From JACVRW01 sp963846505 (GTDB lineage: Bacteria; Actinomycetota; Thermoleophilia; Solirubrobacterales; Thermoleophilaceae): DNA of 64,000 bases. The stretch is taken from NCBI GenBank assembly GCA_963846505.1, contig CAWJWD010000007.1, forward strand, positions 434,001-498,000, in the 5' to 3' direction. Both the position numbers and the translations under genes were made by a program. The notes beneath the pieces were generated by a model. It was given only the letters and a program-made list of their open reading frames with translations. It ran no database searches and had not been told where the DNA came from. How positions within the stretch are numbered: the first letter of the stretch is position 1; the number at the start of each line of letters is the position of its first letter. Positions 1 to 8,462 of the stretch are shown piece by piece.

Positions 1-1438
1 GCCGCTCCCAGTCGGGGTCGAGACGATCCCTCGCGGTCTCCAGGGAGGCTGCGACGTCGCCTCCGCTGCGGGCGCGATAGAGCTCGACCCCGATCGCGGT
101 GACCACCGTGCGGGCCCGTCGCGTTCGCCAGAGCGCAGGTGCGAGGCGGTCGACCACGGGCAGCAGCTCGTCCGCGGTCCGCTCGTCCCCGCGCTCGAGC
201 GCGAGCGTCGCGCCCGCGAGCGCCAGCTCGGCGTTGCCACGCACGACCGGTTCCGGGATCTGCTCCATCAACGCGATCAACTCGTCGCTGCCGCCCTGGA
301 CGATCAGCGACAACCAGTGCTCGCCGAGCAACGTCGCGGCCATCAGCCAGTCGCCTGCGGCGACCGCGTGGCGCAGGGCGGCGACGATCTCGCCACGGCG
401 AGCGAAGACCTCGGCGGCTCGGTGGTGCAGCTGCGCCAGGCCGTCGGGGGTCCGTCGCTCGGATTCGCTCCGCAGCACGTCGCGCAGCAGGCCGTGACAG
501 CGGTAGCTGTTGCCGCTGTCGATCTCGGCGAGGAATCCCTCGCGCGCGAGCTCGGCCAGCAGGCGCGGCGCGTCGCTGGCGTCCGTGAGCGCCGCCGCGA
601 GTTCCCCGTCGATCACGTCCAGGTGGGCGGTACGCAGCAGCAGGTCGAGCCGCCGTGCCGGCTCGCGCGCGACGACCTCGTCGAGCAGGTAGTCGTGCAA
701 TGCGCCTTCGGCGTCGGCGAGCGCGCGCTCTGCGCTTGGCGTGCCGGGTGTGCGTCGCAGCGCCAGTGCCGTCAACCCGAGGCCTGCCGGCCAGCCCTCC
801 GTTCGCTCCCGGATCAGCTGGGCGTCGGCGTCCGGCAGCGCGACCCCGTGGCGCTCGAAGAGCGCGCGGCTCTCCTCCGGGGTGAAGACCAGCTCGGAAG
901 CGCGGAGTTCGGCGAGCAGGCCGCTGAGCCGCAGCCGCTGGAGGCGGAACGCCGGCTCGGTACGGCTGGCGAGCACGAGCGACAGTCCCTCGCCCGAACC
1001 CTGCAGCAGCTGCTCCAGGTCACCTGCCACGAGGGGATCGTGGACGTGGTCGAACTCGTCCAGGACCAGCCGCACCGGCTTCGGCGCCGCAGCCAGCGTG
1101 TGCGCGAGTCGGAGGGGGTAGGCATCGACGTCGTCTGACGTCGGCAGGGGCGGGGCGTCGAGCGCGGATCGCCCGAGCGCCACCCCGACGGCGTTCCAGA
1201 AGGACAGCCGATCGCCCAGTCTCGGCGCGAGCGTCAGCCAGGCTGCGCCCGTGGGCTCGGCCCAATCTCGCAGCAGGCTGGTCTTTCCCCAACCCGCTCC
1301 CGCGACGACCAGCGCCAGCGGCGCAGCCGCGGCCTCGTCGAGCAGCTGCAGGCAGCGCGATCTGACGACGTTCCCCGGGGCTTCGCGAGGGATCTCGAAG
1401 CCTCCCGCAATCACCCCCTTGGGGTGAAGACCGCTCAC
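1..1438 (-). CDS. MalT/LuxR-type ATP-dependent transcriptional regulator, N-terminal part (cut by window edge)
   Basis: Reading the minus strand from a GTG at 1438 gives one open frame of about 479 residues to the left edge. Near the N-terminus is a Walker A motif (AGAGWGKTS), followed about 85 residues later by a Walker B-like LVLDEFDHV. Then come helical segments typical of MalT-like large ATP-binding regulators (EGWPAGLGLTALAL, YRCHGLLRDVLRSE) and the start of a TPR-like region (AAEVFARRGEIVAALRHAVAAGDW). Family knowledge predicts a C-terminal LuxR helix-turn-helix, which would lie outside the window. In-frame GTG codons at 1453 and 1414 are alternative starts; an AGGAGG sits immediately before 1438, too close to be a good Shine-Dalgarno. 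Its target genes are unknown. Confident on family, less on start. Confidence 0.8.
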   Translation of the reverse strand, partial: MSGLHPKGVIAGGFEIPREAPGNVVRSRCLQLLDEAAAAPLALVVAGAGWGKTSLLRDWAEPTGAAWLTLAPRLGDRLSFWNAVGVALGRSALDAPPLPTSDDVDAYPLRLAHTLAAAPKPVRLVLDEFDHVHDPLVAGDLEQLLQGSGEGLSLVLASRTEPAFRLQRLRLSGLLAELRASELVFTPEESRALFERHGVALPDADAQLIRERTEGWPAGLGLTALALRRTPGTPSAERALADAEGALHDYLLDEVVAREPARRLDLLLRTAHLDVIDGELAAALTDASDAPRLLAELAREGFLAEIDSGNSYRCHGLLRDVLRSESERRTPDGLAQLHHRAAEVFARRGEIVAALRHAVAAGDWLMAATLLGEHWLSLIVQGGSDELIALMEQIPEPVVRGNAELALAGATLALERGDERTADELLPVVDRLAPALWRTRRARTVVTAIGVELYRARSGGDVAASLETARDRLDPDWER

Positions 1439-1497
1439 CCTCCTACCGGTCACGCTCTACACGCGGCTGTCGTTGCCCAGGACCACGTCACTTATGC

Positions 1498-2102
1498 GTG
1501 ACCCTACAGCTAGTAAGCGATGGCTCAACGATCGGGAACGCGCCGGGACTCGCCGATTTGACGCAGATACACGGTAGACACCCCTGCTGGTCAGAGAGCG
1601 TCGAGAGGCGCGTGTCGCTGTACGAGCGCTACGCGCGCACGGTCGAAGCCCGTCTCCGGCAGCTGGCGCGCGAGCGGGAGCGGGGCGTCACCTCGCTGCT
1701 GGCTCCGTTGCCTCCGGTCTGCCAAGAGGAACACGACGTCTACGGGATCGTCGTCTGCGTCGCCTGCCAGCGCGACCATCACGTCGAACCCGGTCTCGAG
1801 CTGACGACGGCCGACGGCGAGGTGCTCTGCTGGGCATGTGCTCGTGCCGGCGCGCCGATGCTCGCCGCACTCGTGCTCGCCGACGCGGCCAACCACGCCG
1901 AGCGCGCCGGCATGGACGTCTGCGAGATGGCCAACGGCTTCCTGATCGACCTGATCCGCGAGGGCGGCTACGAGGACCGGGCCGCAGACCTCGGGCAGCG
2001 GGTCGTCCGATCCAGACACTGTTGCGGGAGGCCCGCCGTTGCGGCGACGGCGACCCGGTCGGTTGGCTGGACGCCGAGCCGTGGCTCGAGAGCCTCAGCT
2101 AG
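1498..2102 (+). CDS. Hypothetical protein with Cys-pair (zinc-ribbon-like) segment; one frameshift near 2005
   Basis: No family recognised. The product has a charged helical N-terminal part (SLYERYARTVEARLRQLARE), then two close cysteine pairs about 30 residues apart (VVCVACQRDHH and LCWACARAG) that look like a zinc ribbon, then a helical C-terminal part. The initial frame loses coding character after about 2005; a neighbouring frame continues plausibly (IQTLLREARRCGDGD ... WLESLS) to a TAG at 2102. This implies one missing base, or two extra, around 2001-2010. The GTG at 1498 is the longest start; a GTG at 1612 (SLYERYAR) is equally plausible. It lies divergent to the MalT-like regulator and just upstream of another small gene, in what looks like an accessory stretch. 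Confidence 0.5.
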
Positions 2103-2171
2103 CTGGCCGTCGCTTGCAGCGAACGATGCGGGCAGGAGGAGCCGCTCGCGCCAGGCCGAATCTCGACCTCA

Positions 2172-2366
2172 GTGGCCGTAGCGCAGACCGAGTGGACTCC
2201 GAGGCAGCTGAGCACAGCCGAGCAGCGTGCGCTCGCATCCTTCCTGGCGGGACGCCTGCCGGCCGGTCAGCTCGAGGCCGAGTTGGCCAAGGCCCGCCAG
2301 CAGCTCGTCCGGCCGCACGCGCTCGCGCCGCCGGTGCCGCAGCCGGCCGTGCGCATCGCCGCCTAG
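2172..2366 (+). CDS. Small hypothetical protein (64 aa)
   Basis: A short frame starting at GTG 2172. The product is mostly helical and charged in the middle (STAEQRALASFLAGRLPAGQLEAELAKARQQL) with a proline-rich end. Base composition by codon position looks coding, and its stop overlaps by 4 nt the stop of the convergent gene on the minus strand. No known family recognised. It may form a pair with the zinc-ribbon-like gene 70 nt upstream. Confidence 0.4.
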   Translation: MAVAQTEWTPRQLSTAEQRALASFLAGRLPAGQLEAELAKARQQLVRPHALAPPVPQPAVRIAA

Positions 2367-2719
2367 CTCGGGCCCGATGACTCCCGCGGTTCGCACGGGG
2401 CGATCGTGAGGGCGATCCCCCGCCCGTGGGGAACCACGTCCGCTCTGACGGTCGCGCGGTAGCGGTCCTCGCCGACCAGCTCGACGCAGTCCATCCCGGC
2501 GAGCACCCGCGCATGGCCCTCGGCGATCTCGAGGGGCTCTCCGAGCCGCTCGGCGAGCTCGGCCGCCGTCAGCGGTTCGCCGAGGGCGTTCAGGACCGCA
2601 CGCCAGATCGGCAGACGCGCGGCGGTCAGGAGGCTGTCGATTTGGGGAGCGCCAGTCGCGGATCCGATCCGCTGCGATGGGTCTCCACTGGAGGGGGATG
2701 GGCCCCCGCGATCAGGCAT
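2363..2719 (-). CDS. Winged-helix DNA-binding protein, ArsR-like (118 aa)
   Basis: From residue 30 on, the protein reads as a winged helix: PIWRAVLNALGEPLTAAELAERLGEPLEIAEGHARVLAGMD.VELVGEDRYRATV resembles an ArsR-type domain with helix-turn-helix AAELAERLGEPLEIAEGHARVL and a short beta wing. No metal-binding cysteine pair is evident (a single Cys in the recognition region). The start ATG at 2719 faces the XRE regulator across about 100 nt. It probably acts as a small transcriptional regulator; no target is known. It overlaps the convergent small gene by 4 nt. Confidence 0.55.
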   Translation of the reverse strand: MPDRGGPSPSSGDPSQRIGSATGAPQIDSLLTAARLPIWRAVLNALGEPLTAAELAERLGEPLEIAEGHARVLAGMDCVELVGEDRYRATVRADVVPHGRGIALTIAPCEPRESSGPS

Positions 2720-2819
2720 GGCCGCAACGCTAATGAATCGTGCACGCCGTGTGCGTAGACGCCGTCAGCGTTCAGAGCGTGGACTTGCAAGCCGTTGGCG
2801 CAGAGGATGCACGTGAACC

Positions 2820-3047
2820 GTGGACCACAAGAACCCCTTGCTGCTGGCGTTCGCCGACGCGCTCAAGCGCGAGCGTCTGCGCGCTGGTCTCTCCCAGGAG
2901 ACGCTGGCCGCGGAGGCCGGCCTCAGCCGCACCCAGACGAGCGCCCTCGAGCGCGCCATCCGCGAGCCCAAGCTTGCCACGATCTTGAAGCTCTGCGACG
3001 CGATGAAGATCGCGCCTGGCGAGTTGCTCGACGACCTCGAGCGGTAG
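2820..3047 (+). CDS. XRE-family helix-turn-helix regulator (75 aa)
   Basis: Single-domain Cro/C1-type DNA-binding protein. The helix-turn-helix is clear: ALKRERLRAGLSQETLAAEAGLSRTQTSALERA, followed by the family's typical PKLATILKLCDAMKIAPGELL. The start is GTG 2820. The length equals one HTH_3 domain with no effector domain, as in many phage-like or toxin-antitoxin regulators, but no partner gene adjoins it. It is divergent from the winged-helix gene, so the shared 100 nt upstream region may hold operators for both. Confidence 0.75.
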   Translation: MDHKNPLLLAFADALKRERLRAGLSQETLAAEAGLSRTQTSALERAIREPKLATILKLCDAMKIAPGELLDDLER

Positions 3048-3082
3048 ACGGCCGTCCATCCTTCGGCAGCGGGCCTCGACGA

Positions 3083-3155
3083 TAGCTCGGGGTGGATTCG
3101 AACCACCGACCTCACGATTATGAGTCGTGCGCTCTAACCGCTGAGCTACCGAGCC
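3083..3155 (-). tRNA. tRNA-Met (CAT), elongator type
   Basis: On the minus strand a full cloverleaf is present: acceptor stem GGCTCGG/CCGAGCT (a G-U pair at the end), D stem GCTC/GAGC, anticodon stem CACGA/TCGTG around loop CTCATAA (anticodon CAT), and T arm GGTGG-TTCGAAT-CCACC. The D and anticodon stem sequence matches actinobacterial elongator Met tRNAs and not initiator tRNA, which has a 1:72 mismatch and three G-C pairs in the anticodon stem. tRNA-Ile2 (CAT) is the main alternative. CCA is not encoded. Confidence 0.93.
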
Positions 3156-3202
3156 GGGACCGACGAGTCTAGCCCGGCCGGGCCGACGGCGATACTGCGG
3201 GA

Positions 3203-4084
3203 ATGGGCGAGCCGTTGCTGCTTGCGGTCCCGAACGTCAGCGAGGGACGCGACCTGGGGGTCTTGGAGGCGATCGAGCGTGGGTTCGGGCCTGCGCGCTT
3301 GCTCGACCTGCACGCCGATCCGGACCACGACCGCGCCGTGTTCACGCTCGCCGGGCGGCAGGGAGAGCTGGCCGAGGCGCTCGTGGGCGGCGTGCGCGCG
3401 GCGCTGGAGCAGATCGACCTCGGCACCCACGGCGGATTGCACCCGCACGTGGGCGCACTCGACGTGTTGCCGGTCGTCTACCTCGACGAGCAGCGCCGCG
3501 GCGCTGCGATCGCGGAGCTGCTGACCGCGGCGGCGCTGGTCGGCGAGGAGCTGGCGCTGCCGGTCTTCCTCTACGGCGAGCTGGCGACGCGGCCCGAGCA
3601 CGCCGAGCGCGCGTTCCTGCGCCGGGGCGGTCCCGCGGAGCTGGCGCGACGTCTCGCGGCGGGTGAGCTGACCCCCGACTACGGGCCGACGAGGGCGCAT
3701 CCGACCGGCGGGGCGCTGCTGGCGGCTGCGCGGCCGCCGCTGATCGCCTTCAACGTGGACCTCGACAGCGAGGACCTGACGCTCGCGCAGGCGATCGCGG
3801 CGGAGCTGCGCGAGTCGGGTGGGGGGCTGCCGGGCGTGCGGGCGCTCGGCCTCTACCTGCCACGTCGCAGGCGGGTGCAGGTGTCGACGAACGTGCACGA
3901 CCATCGCGCCGTGCCACTGCGCGAGATCGTCTCGCGCGTGCGCGCGAGAGCGCCGGTGGCCGAGGCGGAGCTGGTCGGGCTGGCTCCGCGGGCTGCGTTC
4001 GAGGGCTTCCCCGACGACGTGCCACTGCGCGGGTTCTCGCCGGAGCGGCACCTGCTGGAAGAGGTCCTGGCCGCGCTGGGGTAG
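3203..4084 (+). CDS. Glutamate formimidoyltransferase (formiminotransferase domain protein)
   Basis: Transfers the formimino group from N-formimino-glutamate to tetrahydrofolate in histidine catabolism. The 293 aa product starts with the family's AVPNVSEGRD signature and contains LHADPDHDRAVFTLAG, the GGLHPHVGALDVLPV stretch around the active-site region, and a C-terminal half with VQVSTNVHD and the ending ERHLLEEVLAAL. It covers only the two formiminotransferase subdomains; the cyclodeaminase half of bifunctional FtcD is absent, as is usual in bacteria. An ATG start at 3203 follows a GATACT box by 6 nt, so transcription may be leaderless. No other histidine-degradation gene is nearby. Confidence 0.88.
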   Translation: MGEPLLLAVPNVSEGRDLGVLEAIERGFGPARLLDLHADPDHDRAVFTLAGRQGELAEALVGGVRAALEQIDLGTHGGLHPHVGALDVLPVVYLDEQRRGAAIAELLTAAALVGEELALPVFLYGELATRPEHAERAFLRRGGPAELARRLAAGELTPDYGPTRAHPTGGALLAAARPPLIAFNVDLDSEDLTLAQAIAAELRESGGGLPGVRALGLYLPRRRRVQVSTNVHDHRAVPLREIVSRVRARAPVAEAELVGLAPRAAFEGFPDDVPLRGFSPERHLLEEVLAALG

Positions 4085-4096
4085 GGAGGAGCCGGC

Positions 4097-6055
4097 CTAT
4101 GCGCCCGCCGGCACGCCGTCGGCGACGCCGCGTTCGTCGAGCCAGCGCGCGAAGGCGTCGCTCGGCATCGGGCGACCGATGAAGAAGCCCTGGGCGACGG
4201 GACAGCCGAGCTGGGCCAGCGTGCCCTCGGCGGCCGCGGTCTCGACTCCCTCGGCGACGGTCTCGAGGCCGAGGTTGCGCGCCAGGTCGATCGTCGAGCG
4301 CACGATCGTGGCGTCGTTCTCGGACTCGTCCATGTTCATCACGAACGAGCGGTCGATCTTGACCCGGTCGAGCGGCAGCCGCCGCAGGTACCCCAGCGAC
4401 GAGTGACCGGTGCCGAAGTCGTCCAGCGACAGGCGGATGCCCATCGCGTCGAGGCGTCCGAGCACGTCCTCCGCCCGGCGCGCGTCGGCCATCACGGTCG
4501 ACTCGGAGATCTCGAGCTCGAGCCTGCTGGGCGGCACGCGCCAGTACTCGAGCAGCTCGGCGATCGCGCCCGGCATCGAGCCGTCGCTGACGTTCGGGCC
4601 GGCGAGGTTGACGGCGACGCTGATGTCGAGGCCGGCGTCGAGCCATGCCCGGCACTGCTCGAGCGCGTTGTCGAGCACCCACAGGGTCAGCATCCGGATC
4701 ACCGCCGTGCGCTCGGCCAGCGGCACGAACTCGCCCGGGCCGAGCAGGCCGCGCTCGGGGTGCTGCCAGCGCACGAGCGCCTCGGCGCCGATCAGCTTCC
4801 CGCTGCTGAGGCTGATCTGCGGCTGGTAGTGGAGCACCAGCTCGTTCTCGTCGATCGCGCGCCGCAGCTCGCCGAGCAGCGTCAGCCGCTCCGGCGTGTG
4901 CGGGTCGCTGTCGGCGTCGTAGAGCTCGGCCCCGCTGTGCTTGCGCTTGGCCTCGTACATCGCCACGTCGGCCCGCTGGATCAGCTCCGTCACGTCGGCG
5001 CCGTGCTCGGGATGCAGCGCGATGCCGATGCTCGCGTCGAGCTGGACGGCGAAGCCGCGCACGTTGAAGGGGTGCTCGAGCGCCCGCAGCAGCCGCCGCG
5101 CGACGGTGCGAGCGGCCTCGACGCCGGTGTTCTCGACCAGCAGCACGGCGAACTCGTCGCCACCGAGGCGAGCGAGCATGTCCTGTCCGCGCACCTCCCG
5201 CCGCATCCGCTCGGCGACCTCGATCAGCAACTGGTCGCCGCAGTCGTGGCCGAGGGCGTCGTTGACCTCCTTGAAGCGGTCGAGGTCGATCAGCAGCACG
5301 CCCATGCGCGGCTGGCCGAAGCGGCCGAGCGCGACCGCACCGTGCTCGTAGAGCAGCGTGCGGTTGGGCAATCCGGTGAGCGCGTCGTGGCGGGCCTGCT
5401 CGTGGCTGTGCTTGGCCTGGGAGCTGAGCGCCTTCGAGGCCGAGGCGACGATCTTGAACAGCAGCCCGAACAGCACCAGCAGCCCGCCCGCGAGCACGGC
5501 ATAGGTCACGCGCGTCTCGTGGCGGATCTCCGCCGCCACCGGCGCGTAGGGGAGGTACAGCTCGACGACGCCGCTCGCGAGGCCGGAGTCGAAGCGCAGC
5601 GGCACGTAGACCTCGAGCAGGCGACGGCCGTCCTCGTCCTCGACTTGGGAGGCGACCTTGCCCGCGAGCGCGGAGTCGAAGCCGGAGTTGCCGCCTTCCC
5701 TGCGTTCGTGGACCTGGCTGATCTCGCCGCGGTCGTCGGAGTAGACGATGCGGCCGCGGCGGTCGAAGATCTTGGCGCGCTGCACGGTGCGCTCGCCGCG
5801 GTCGGCCTTGAGCTCGAGGTCGAGTTGCTGCATGCGTGCGTCGCTGATGCCGCGACGCAGGTCGTAGGGCTCGAGCACCGCGCCGGCGACGGCCTGGGCG
5901 GCGATCTCCGTCGAGGTCTCCGCGGCCTCGAGTCCGCGACGCTCGATCTGCGCTTCGAGCACGCTGCCGAGCACCAGCCCCAGGCCGATGAAGCAGAGCA
6001 GGCTCAGGAGCGTGAACTTCCCGAGCAGCGACAATCTGTCGAGACGGCGCACCAC
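4097..6055 (-). CDS. Membrane GGDEF-EAL protein (c-di-GMP turnover)
   Basis: A 652 aa bifunctional c-di-GMP enzyme. A transmembrane helix near residues 11-33, an extracytoplasmic sensor segment to about 180, and a second helix (VLAGGLLVLFGLLFKIVA) precede the GGDEF domain. The A-site reads GGDEF (about residue 298), and an RxxD I-site (RGQD) lies five residues before it, so cyclase activity with product inhibition is predicted. The EAL domain carries EALVRW, the NLAG segment, ISES, DDFGTG and the ending AQGFFIGRP, so phosphodiesterase residues look intact. The start is GTG 6055. A weak sigma-28-like promoter lies just upstream with 7 nt between -10 box and GTG. The net direction of activity cannot be read from sequence. 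Confidence 0.92.
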   Translation of the reverse strand: MVRRLDRLSLLGKFTLLSLLCFIGLGLVLGSVLEAQIERRGLEAAETSTEIAAQAVAGAVLEPYDLRRGISDARMQQLDLELKADRGERTVQRAKIFDRRGRIVYSDDRGEISQVHERREGGNSGFDSALAGKVASQVEDEDGRRLLEVYVPLRFDSGLASGVVELYLPYAPVAAEIRHETRVTYAVLAGGLLVLFGLLFKIVASASKALSSQAKHSHEQARHDALTGLPNRTLLYEHGAVALGRFGQPRMGVLLIDLDRFKEVNDALGHDCGDQLLIEVAERMRREVRGQDMLARLGGDEFAVLLVENTGVEAARTVARRLLRALEHPFNVRGFAVQLDASIGIALHPEHGADVTELIQRADVAMYEAKRKHSGAELYDADSDPHTPERLTLLGELRRAIDENELVLHYQPQISLSSGKLIGAEALVRWQHPERGLLGPGEFVPLAERTAVIRMLTLWVLDNALEQCRAWLDAGLDISVAVNLAGPNVSDGSMPGAIAELLEYWRVPPSRLELEISESTVMADARRAEDVLGRLDAMGIRLSLDDFGTGHSSLGYLRRLPLDRVKIDRSFVMNMDESENDATIVRSTIDLARNLGLETVAEGVETAAAEGTLAQLGCPVAQGFFIGRPMPSDAFARWLDERGVADGVPAGA

Positions 6056-6062
6056 ACCTAGG

Positions 6063-6089
6063 TGATCGACCCGTCGAGCCCGCTTCTGA
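6063..6089 (-). promoter_or_regulatory. Weak candidate sigma-28-type promoter of the GGDEF-EAL gene
   Basis: On the minus strand TCAG-N15-GTCGATCA ends 7 nt before GTG 6055. The spacing equals that of the better matches at 30404, 46933 and 62847, but both boxes deviate from TAAA and GCCGATAA. The geometry implies a leaderless transcript. Confidence 0.3.
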
Positions 6090-6132
6090 AGCGGCGCGCG
6101 GCCGCTTGCGGGCGGCGCGATACGCTCAGCGC

Positions 6133-6489
6133 GTGGCTCAGACCAAGCGCAAGCGCACCCGCAAGCATCGCGGCACTCCGGCAGGGACGATCGAGCGTGC
6201 CGGCCGCACCGGCAAGCCCCGTACGCGCGAGGAGGCCAAGCAGATCTCGCGCCAGCGTCGCGCCGAGCGTCTCGACACCCCGCCGACCTGGCGGGGATCG
6301 ATGAACCGGGCCGCGATCGCCGCGGCGGTCTTCGGCGTGCTGGTGATCATCGCCTTCGGGCGCGACATCGCCCAGGGGGTCGCGCTGGCGGCGGTGATGT
6401 TCTTCATCTACATCCCGCTCGGCTACGCCACCGACACGGCCATCTTCCGCTACCGCCAGCGTCGCCGTACCACGCCGGCGAAGAAGTAG
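6133..6489 (+). CDS. Small basic protein with two membrane helices
   Basis: A 118 aa protein: a very basic N-terminal half (AQTKRKRTRKHRG, then a TRE/RR-rich stretch) is followed by two hydrophobic helices (AAIAAAVFGVLVIIAFG and AVMFFIYIPLGYATD) and a basic tail ending PAKK. It has the look of the small uncharacterised membrane proteins common in Thermoleophilia. GTG 6133 is chosen because homologue-like N-termini begin AQTKRKR; an in-frame ATG at 6106 is longer. It is divergent from the GGDEF-EAL gene and 12 nt upstream of the MBL hydrolase. Function unknown. Confidence 0.6.
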   Translation: MAQTKRKRTRKHRGTPAGTIERAGRTGKPRTREEAKQISRQRRAERLDTPPTWRGSMNRAAIAAAVFGVLVIIAFGRDIAQGVALAAVMFFIYIPLGYATDTAIFRYRQRRRTTPAKK

Positions 6490-6501
6490 GCTCGCAAGCC
6501 G

Positions 6502-7137
6502 ATGGACGTGCGCATGTTCACCGTCGGCCCGCTGGCCGAGAACGCCTACGTCGTGCGCGCCGACGGCTCGGACCGCGCGCTGCTGATCGATCCGGGCGAG
6601 GAGGCCTCGAAGCTGCTCGAGGCACTCGCTGCGCTCGGCGTCACGCTCGACGGCATCCTGCTCACGCACACCCACTTCGACCACGTCGGCGCGGTCGCCG
6701 AGGTGGCGCGCGCGACCGGCGCCGAGGTCTGGGTGCCCGAGGCCGAGCGGATGGTGCTGGCGGACATCAACAGCTTCGTGATGCCGGGCTTCGGGCCGTT
6801 CGAGTCGTACGAGGCCGAGCACACCGTGTCGGGCGGCGAGCGGCTGCGGCTGGCCGGTCTCGACGTCGACGTGCTGTTCACCCCGGGCCACAGCCCCGGC
6901 CACGTCACCTATTCGATCCCCGACGGCCGACTCGTGCTCTCCGGCGACGTGCTCTTCCAGGGTTCGGTCGGCCGCACCGACCTGCCCGGCGGCGACTGGC
7001 CCACGCTGCTCGCCTCGATCGGCTCGCTGCTCGACGCGCTGCCGGACGAGACGACGGTCTACCCCGGCCACATGGGAATCACCTCGCTCGGCGCCGAGCG
7101 GGCGACGAACCCGTTCCTCGCCGAGCTCGCGCGGTAG
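6502..7137 (+). CDS. MBL-fold metallo-hydrolase (glyoxalase II-like)
   Basis: A 211 aa metallo-beta-lactamase-fold hydrolase. Metal ligands are visible in order: THTHFDHVGA (HxHxDH, about residue 55), GHSPGHV (His), SGDVLF (Asp) and GHMG (final His). The length and the single domain fit the YcbL/GloB-like group; the true substrate (S-lactoylglutathione or another thioester) cannot be told. It is separated by 5 nt from hisS, so it is probably cotranscribed with the two aminoacyl-tRNA synthetases, an arrangement also seen in other bacteria. Confidence 0.85.
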   Translation: MDVRMFTVGPLAENAYVVRADGSDRALLIDPGEEASKLLEALAALGVTLDGILLTHTHFDHVGAVAEVARATGAEVWVPEAERMVLADINSFVMPGFGPFESYEAEHTVSGGERLRLAGLDVDVLFTPGHSPGHVTYSIPDGRLVLSGDVLFQGSVGRTDLPGGDWPTLLASIGSLLDALPDETTVYPGHMGITSLGAERATNPFLAELAR

Positions 7138-7142
7138 GCGCC

Positions 7143-8462
7143 ATGGCGTCCAAGAAGCTGCAGGCCCCGCGGGGCACCCTGGACGTGATCGGCCCGGACG
7201 GGCGCCGGCGTCGCAGGTTGCAGGCGCTCGCGGGCGAGCTGCTGGGGCGCGCCGGCTACGAGCCGATCGAGACGCCGGTGTTCGAGGACACCGACCTGTT
7301 CGCGCGCGGGGTGGGGGAGTCGACCGACATCGTCCAGAAGGAGATGTTCACCTTCGAGGACAAGGCCGGGCGCTCGCTCACGCTGCGTCCGGAGAACACC
7401 GCCGGCGTCTGCCGCGCCTACGTCGAGCACGGCATGCACAAGCTGCCGCAGCCGGTGAAGGTCTGGTACTGGGGGCCGTTCTTCCGTCACGAGGCGCCGC
7501 AGGCAGGCCGCTACCGCCAGTTCACGCAGCTCGGCGCCGAGGCGCTCGGCTCCGACGATCCCTCGCTCGACGCCGAGCTGATCCTGCTGCTCGCCGAGTT
7601 GGTGCAGCGGGCCGGGGCGGGCGAGGGCCTGCGCCTGCGGATCGCCTCGCTCGGCACGCCCGAGACGCGGGCGGACTACCTCGACGAGCTGCGCACCTAC
7701 CTGCGCGCGCACGAGGACCAGCTCTCCGAGGAGGTACGCGGACGGCTCGACGCCAACCCGCTGCGCGCCTTCGACGCCGACCATCCCGGCACGCGCGCCG
7801 TGATGGAGGAAGCGCCGCGCCTGCTCGACCGCCTGACCGCCGACGACGCCGAGCACTTCGCCGCCGTACGAGCGTTGCTGGACGACGCCGGCATCGCCTA
7901 CGAGGTCGACTCGACGCTCGTGCGCGGGCTCGACTACTACACGCGCACGCTGTTCGAGCTGGAGTCGTCGCGGCTGGGCGCCCAGAGCGCGCTCGGCGGT
8001 GGCGGGCGCTACGACCGGCTGGTCGAGGAGCTCGGCGGTCCGGCGACGCCCGGCGTCGGCTGGGCGGCGGGCGTGGAGCGGATCCTGCTCGCGGCCGAGG
8101 ACGAGGGGGAGCCGGAGGCTCGCGTCTACGTCGCGCTGGCCAAGCCGGAGGCGATGGCGGAAGCGCACCGGCTGGCGCGGCTGCTGCGTGGCCAGGGCGT
8201 GCGGGCGGAGGTGGAGCAGGCCGGGCGTTCGCTGAAGGGACAGCTCAAGCAGGCCGACCGCATCGGTGCCGGCGCCACGCTGATCGTCGGCGACGGCATC
8301 GACGTGAAGTTCATGGCGACCGGCGAGCAGGTGCCGGCCGAGGACGCCGACGGCGCGCTCGAAGTCCTGGCGACGGCCGGCTGGGCGGAGGAGCTCGACG
8401 ACGGAGAAGGCACCGACGAGCCGGCAGGAGCGCCGCAGCGGGCGCGGAAGGAGACGCCGTGA
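7143..8462 (+). CDS. hisS: Histidine--tRNA ligase
   Basis: Class II synthetase charging tRNA-His. It opens with APRGTLDV, carries motif 2 in RPENTAGVCRAYVEH ... YWGPFFRHEAPQAGRYRQFTQLGAEALG, the histidine-binding segments RGLDYYTRTLFE and GGGRYDRLVEELGG, and motif 3 in GVGWAAGVERILLA. A C-terminal anticodon-binding domain follows. The length of 439 aa is normal, with an extra acidic tail. The stop overlaps the aspS start by 4 nt (GTGA), indicating translational coupling. Confidence 0.97.
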   Translation: MASKKLQAPRGTLDVIGPDGRRRRRLQALAGELLGRAGYEPIETPVFEDTDLFARGVGESTDIVQKEMFTFEDKAGRSLTLRPENTAGVCRAYVEHGMHKLPQPVKVWYWGPFFRHEAPQAGRYRQFTQLGAEALGSDDPSLDAELILLLAELVQRAGAGEGLRLRIASLGTPETRADYLDELRTYLRAHEDQLSEEVRGRLDANPLRAFDADHPGTRAVMEEAPRLLDRLTADDAEHFAAVRALLDDAGIAYEVDSTLVRGLDYYTRTLFELESSRLGAQSALGGGGRYDRLVEELGGPATPGVGWAAGVERILLAAEDEGEPEARVYVALAKPEAMAEAHRLARLLRGQGVRAEVEQAGRSLKGQLKQADRIGAGATLIVGDGIDVKFMATGEQVPAEDADGALEVLATAGWAEELDDGEGTDEPAGAPQRARKETP

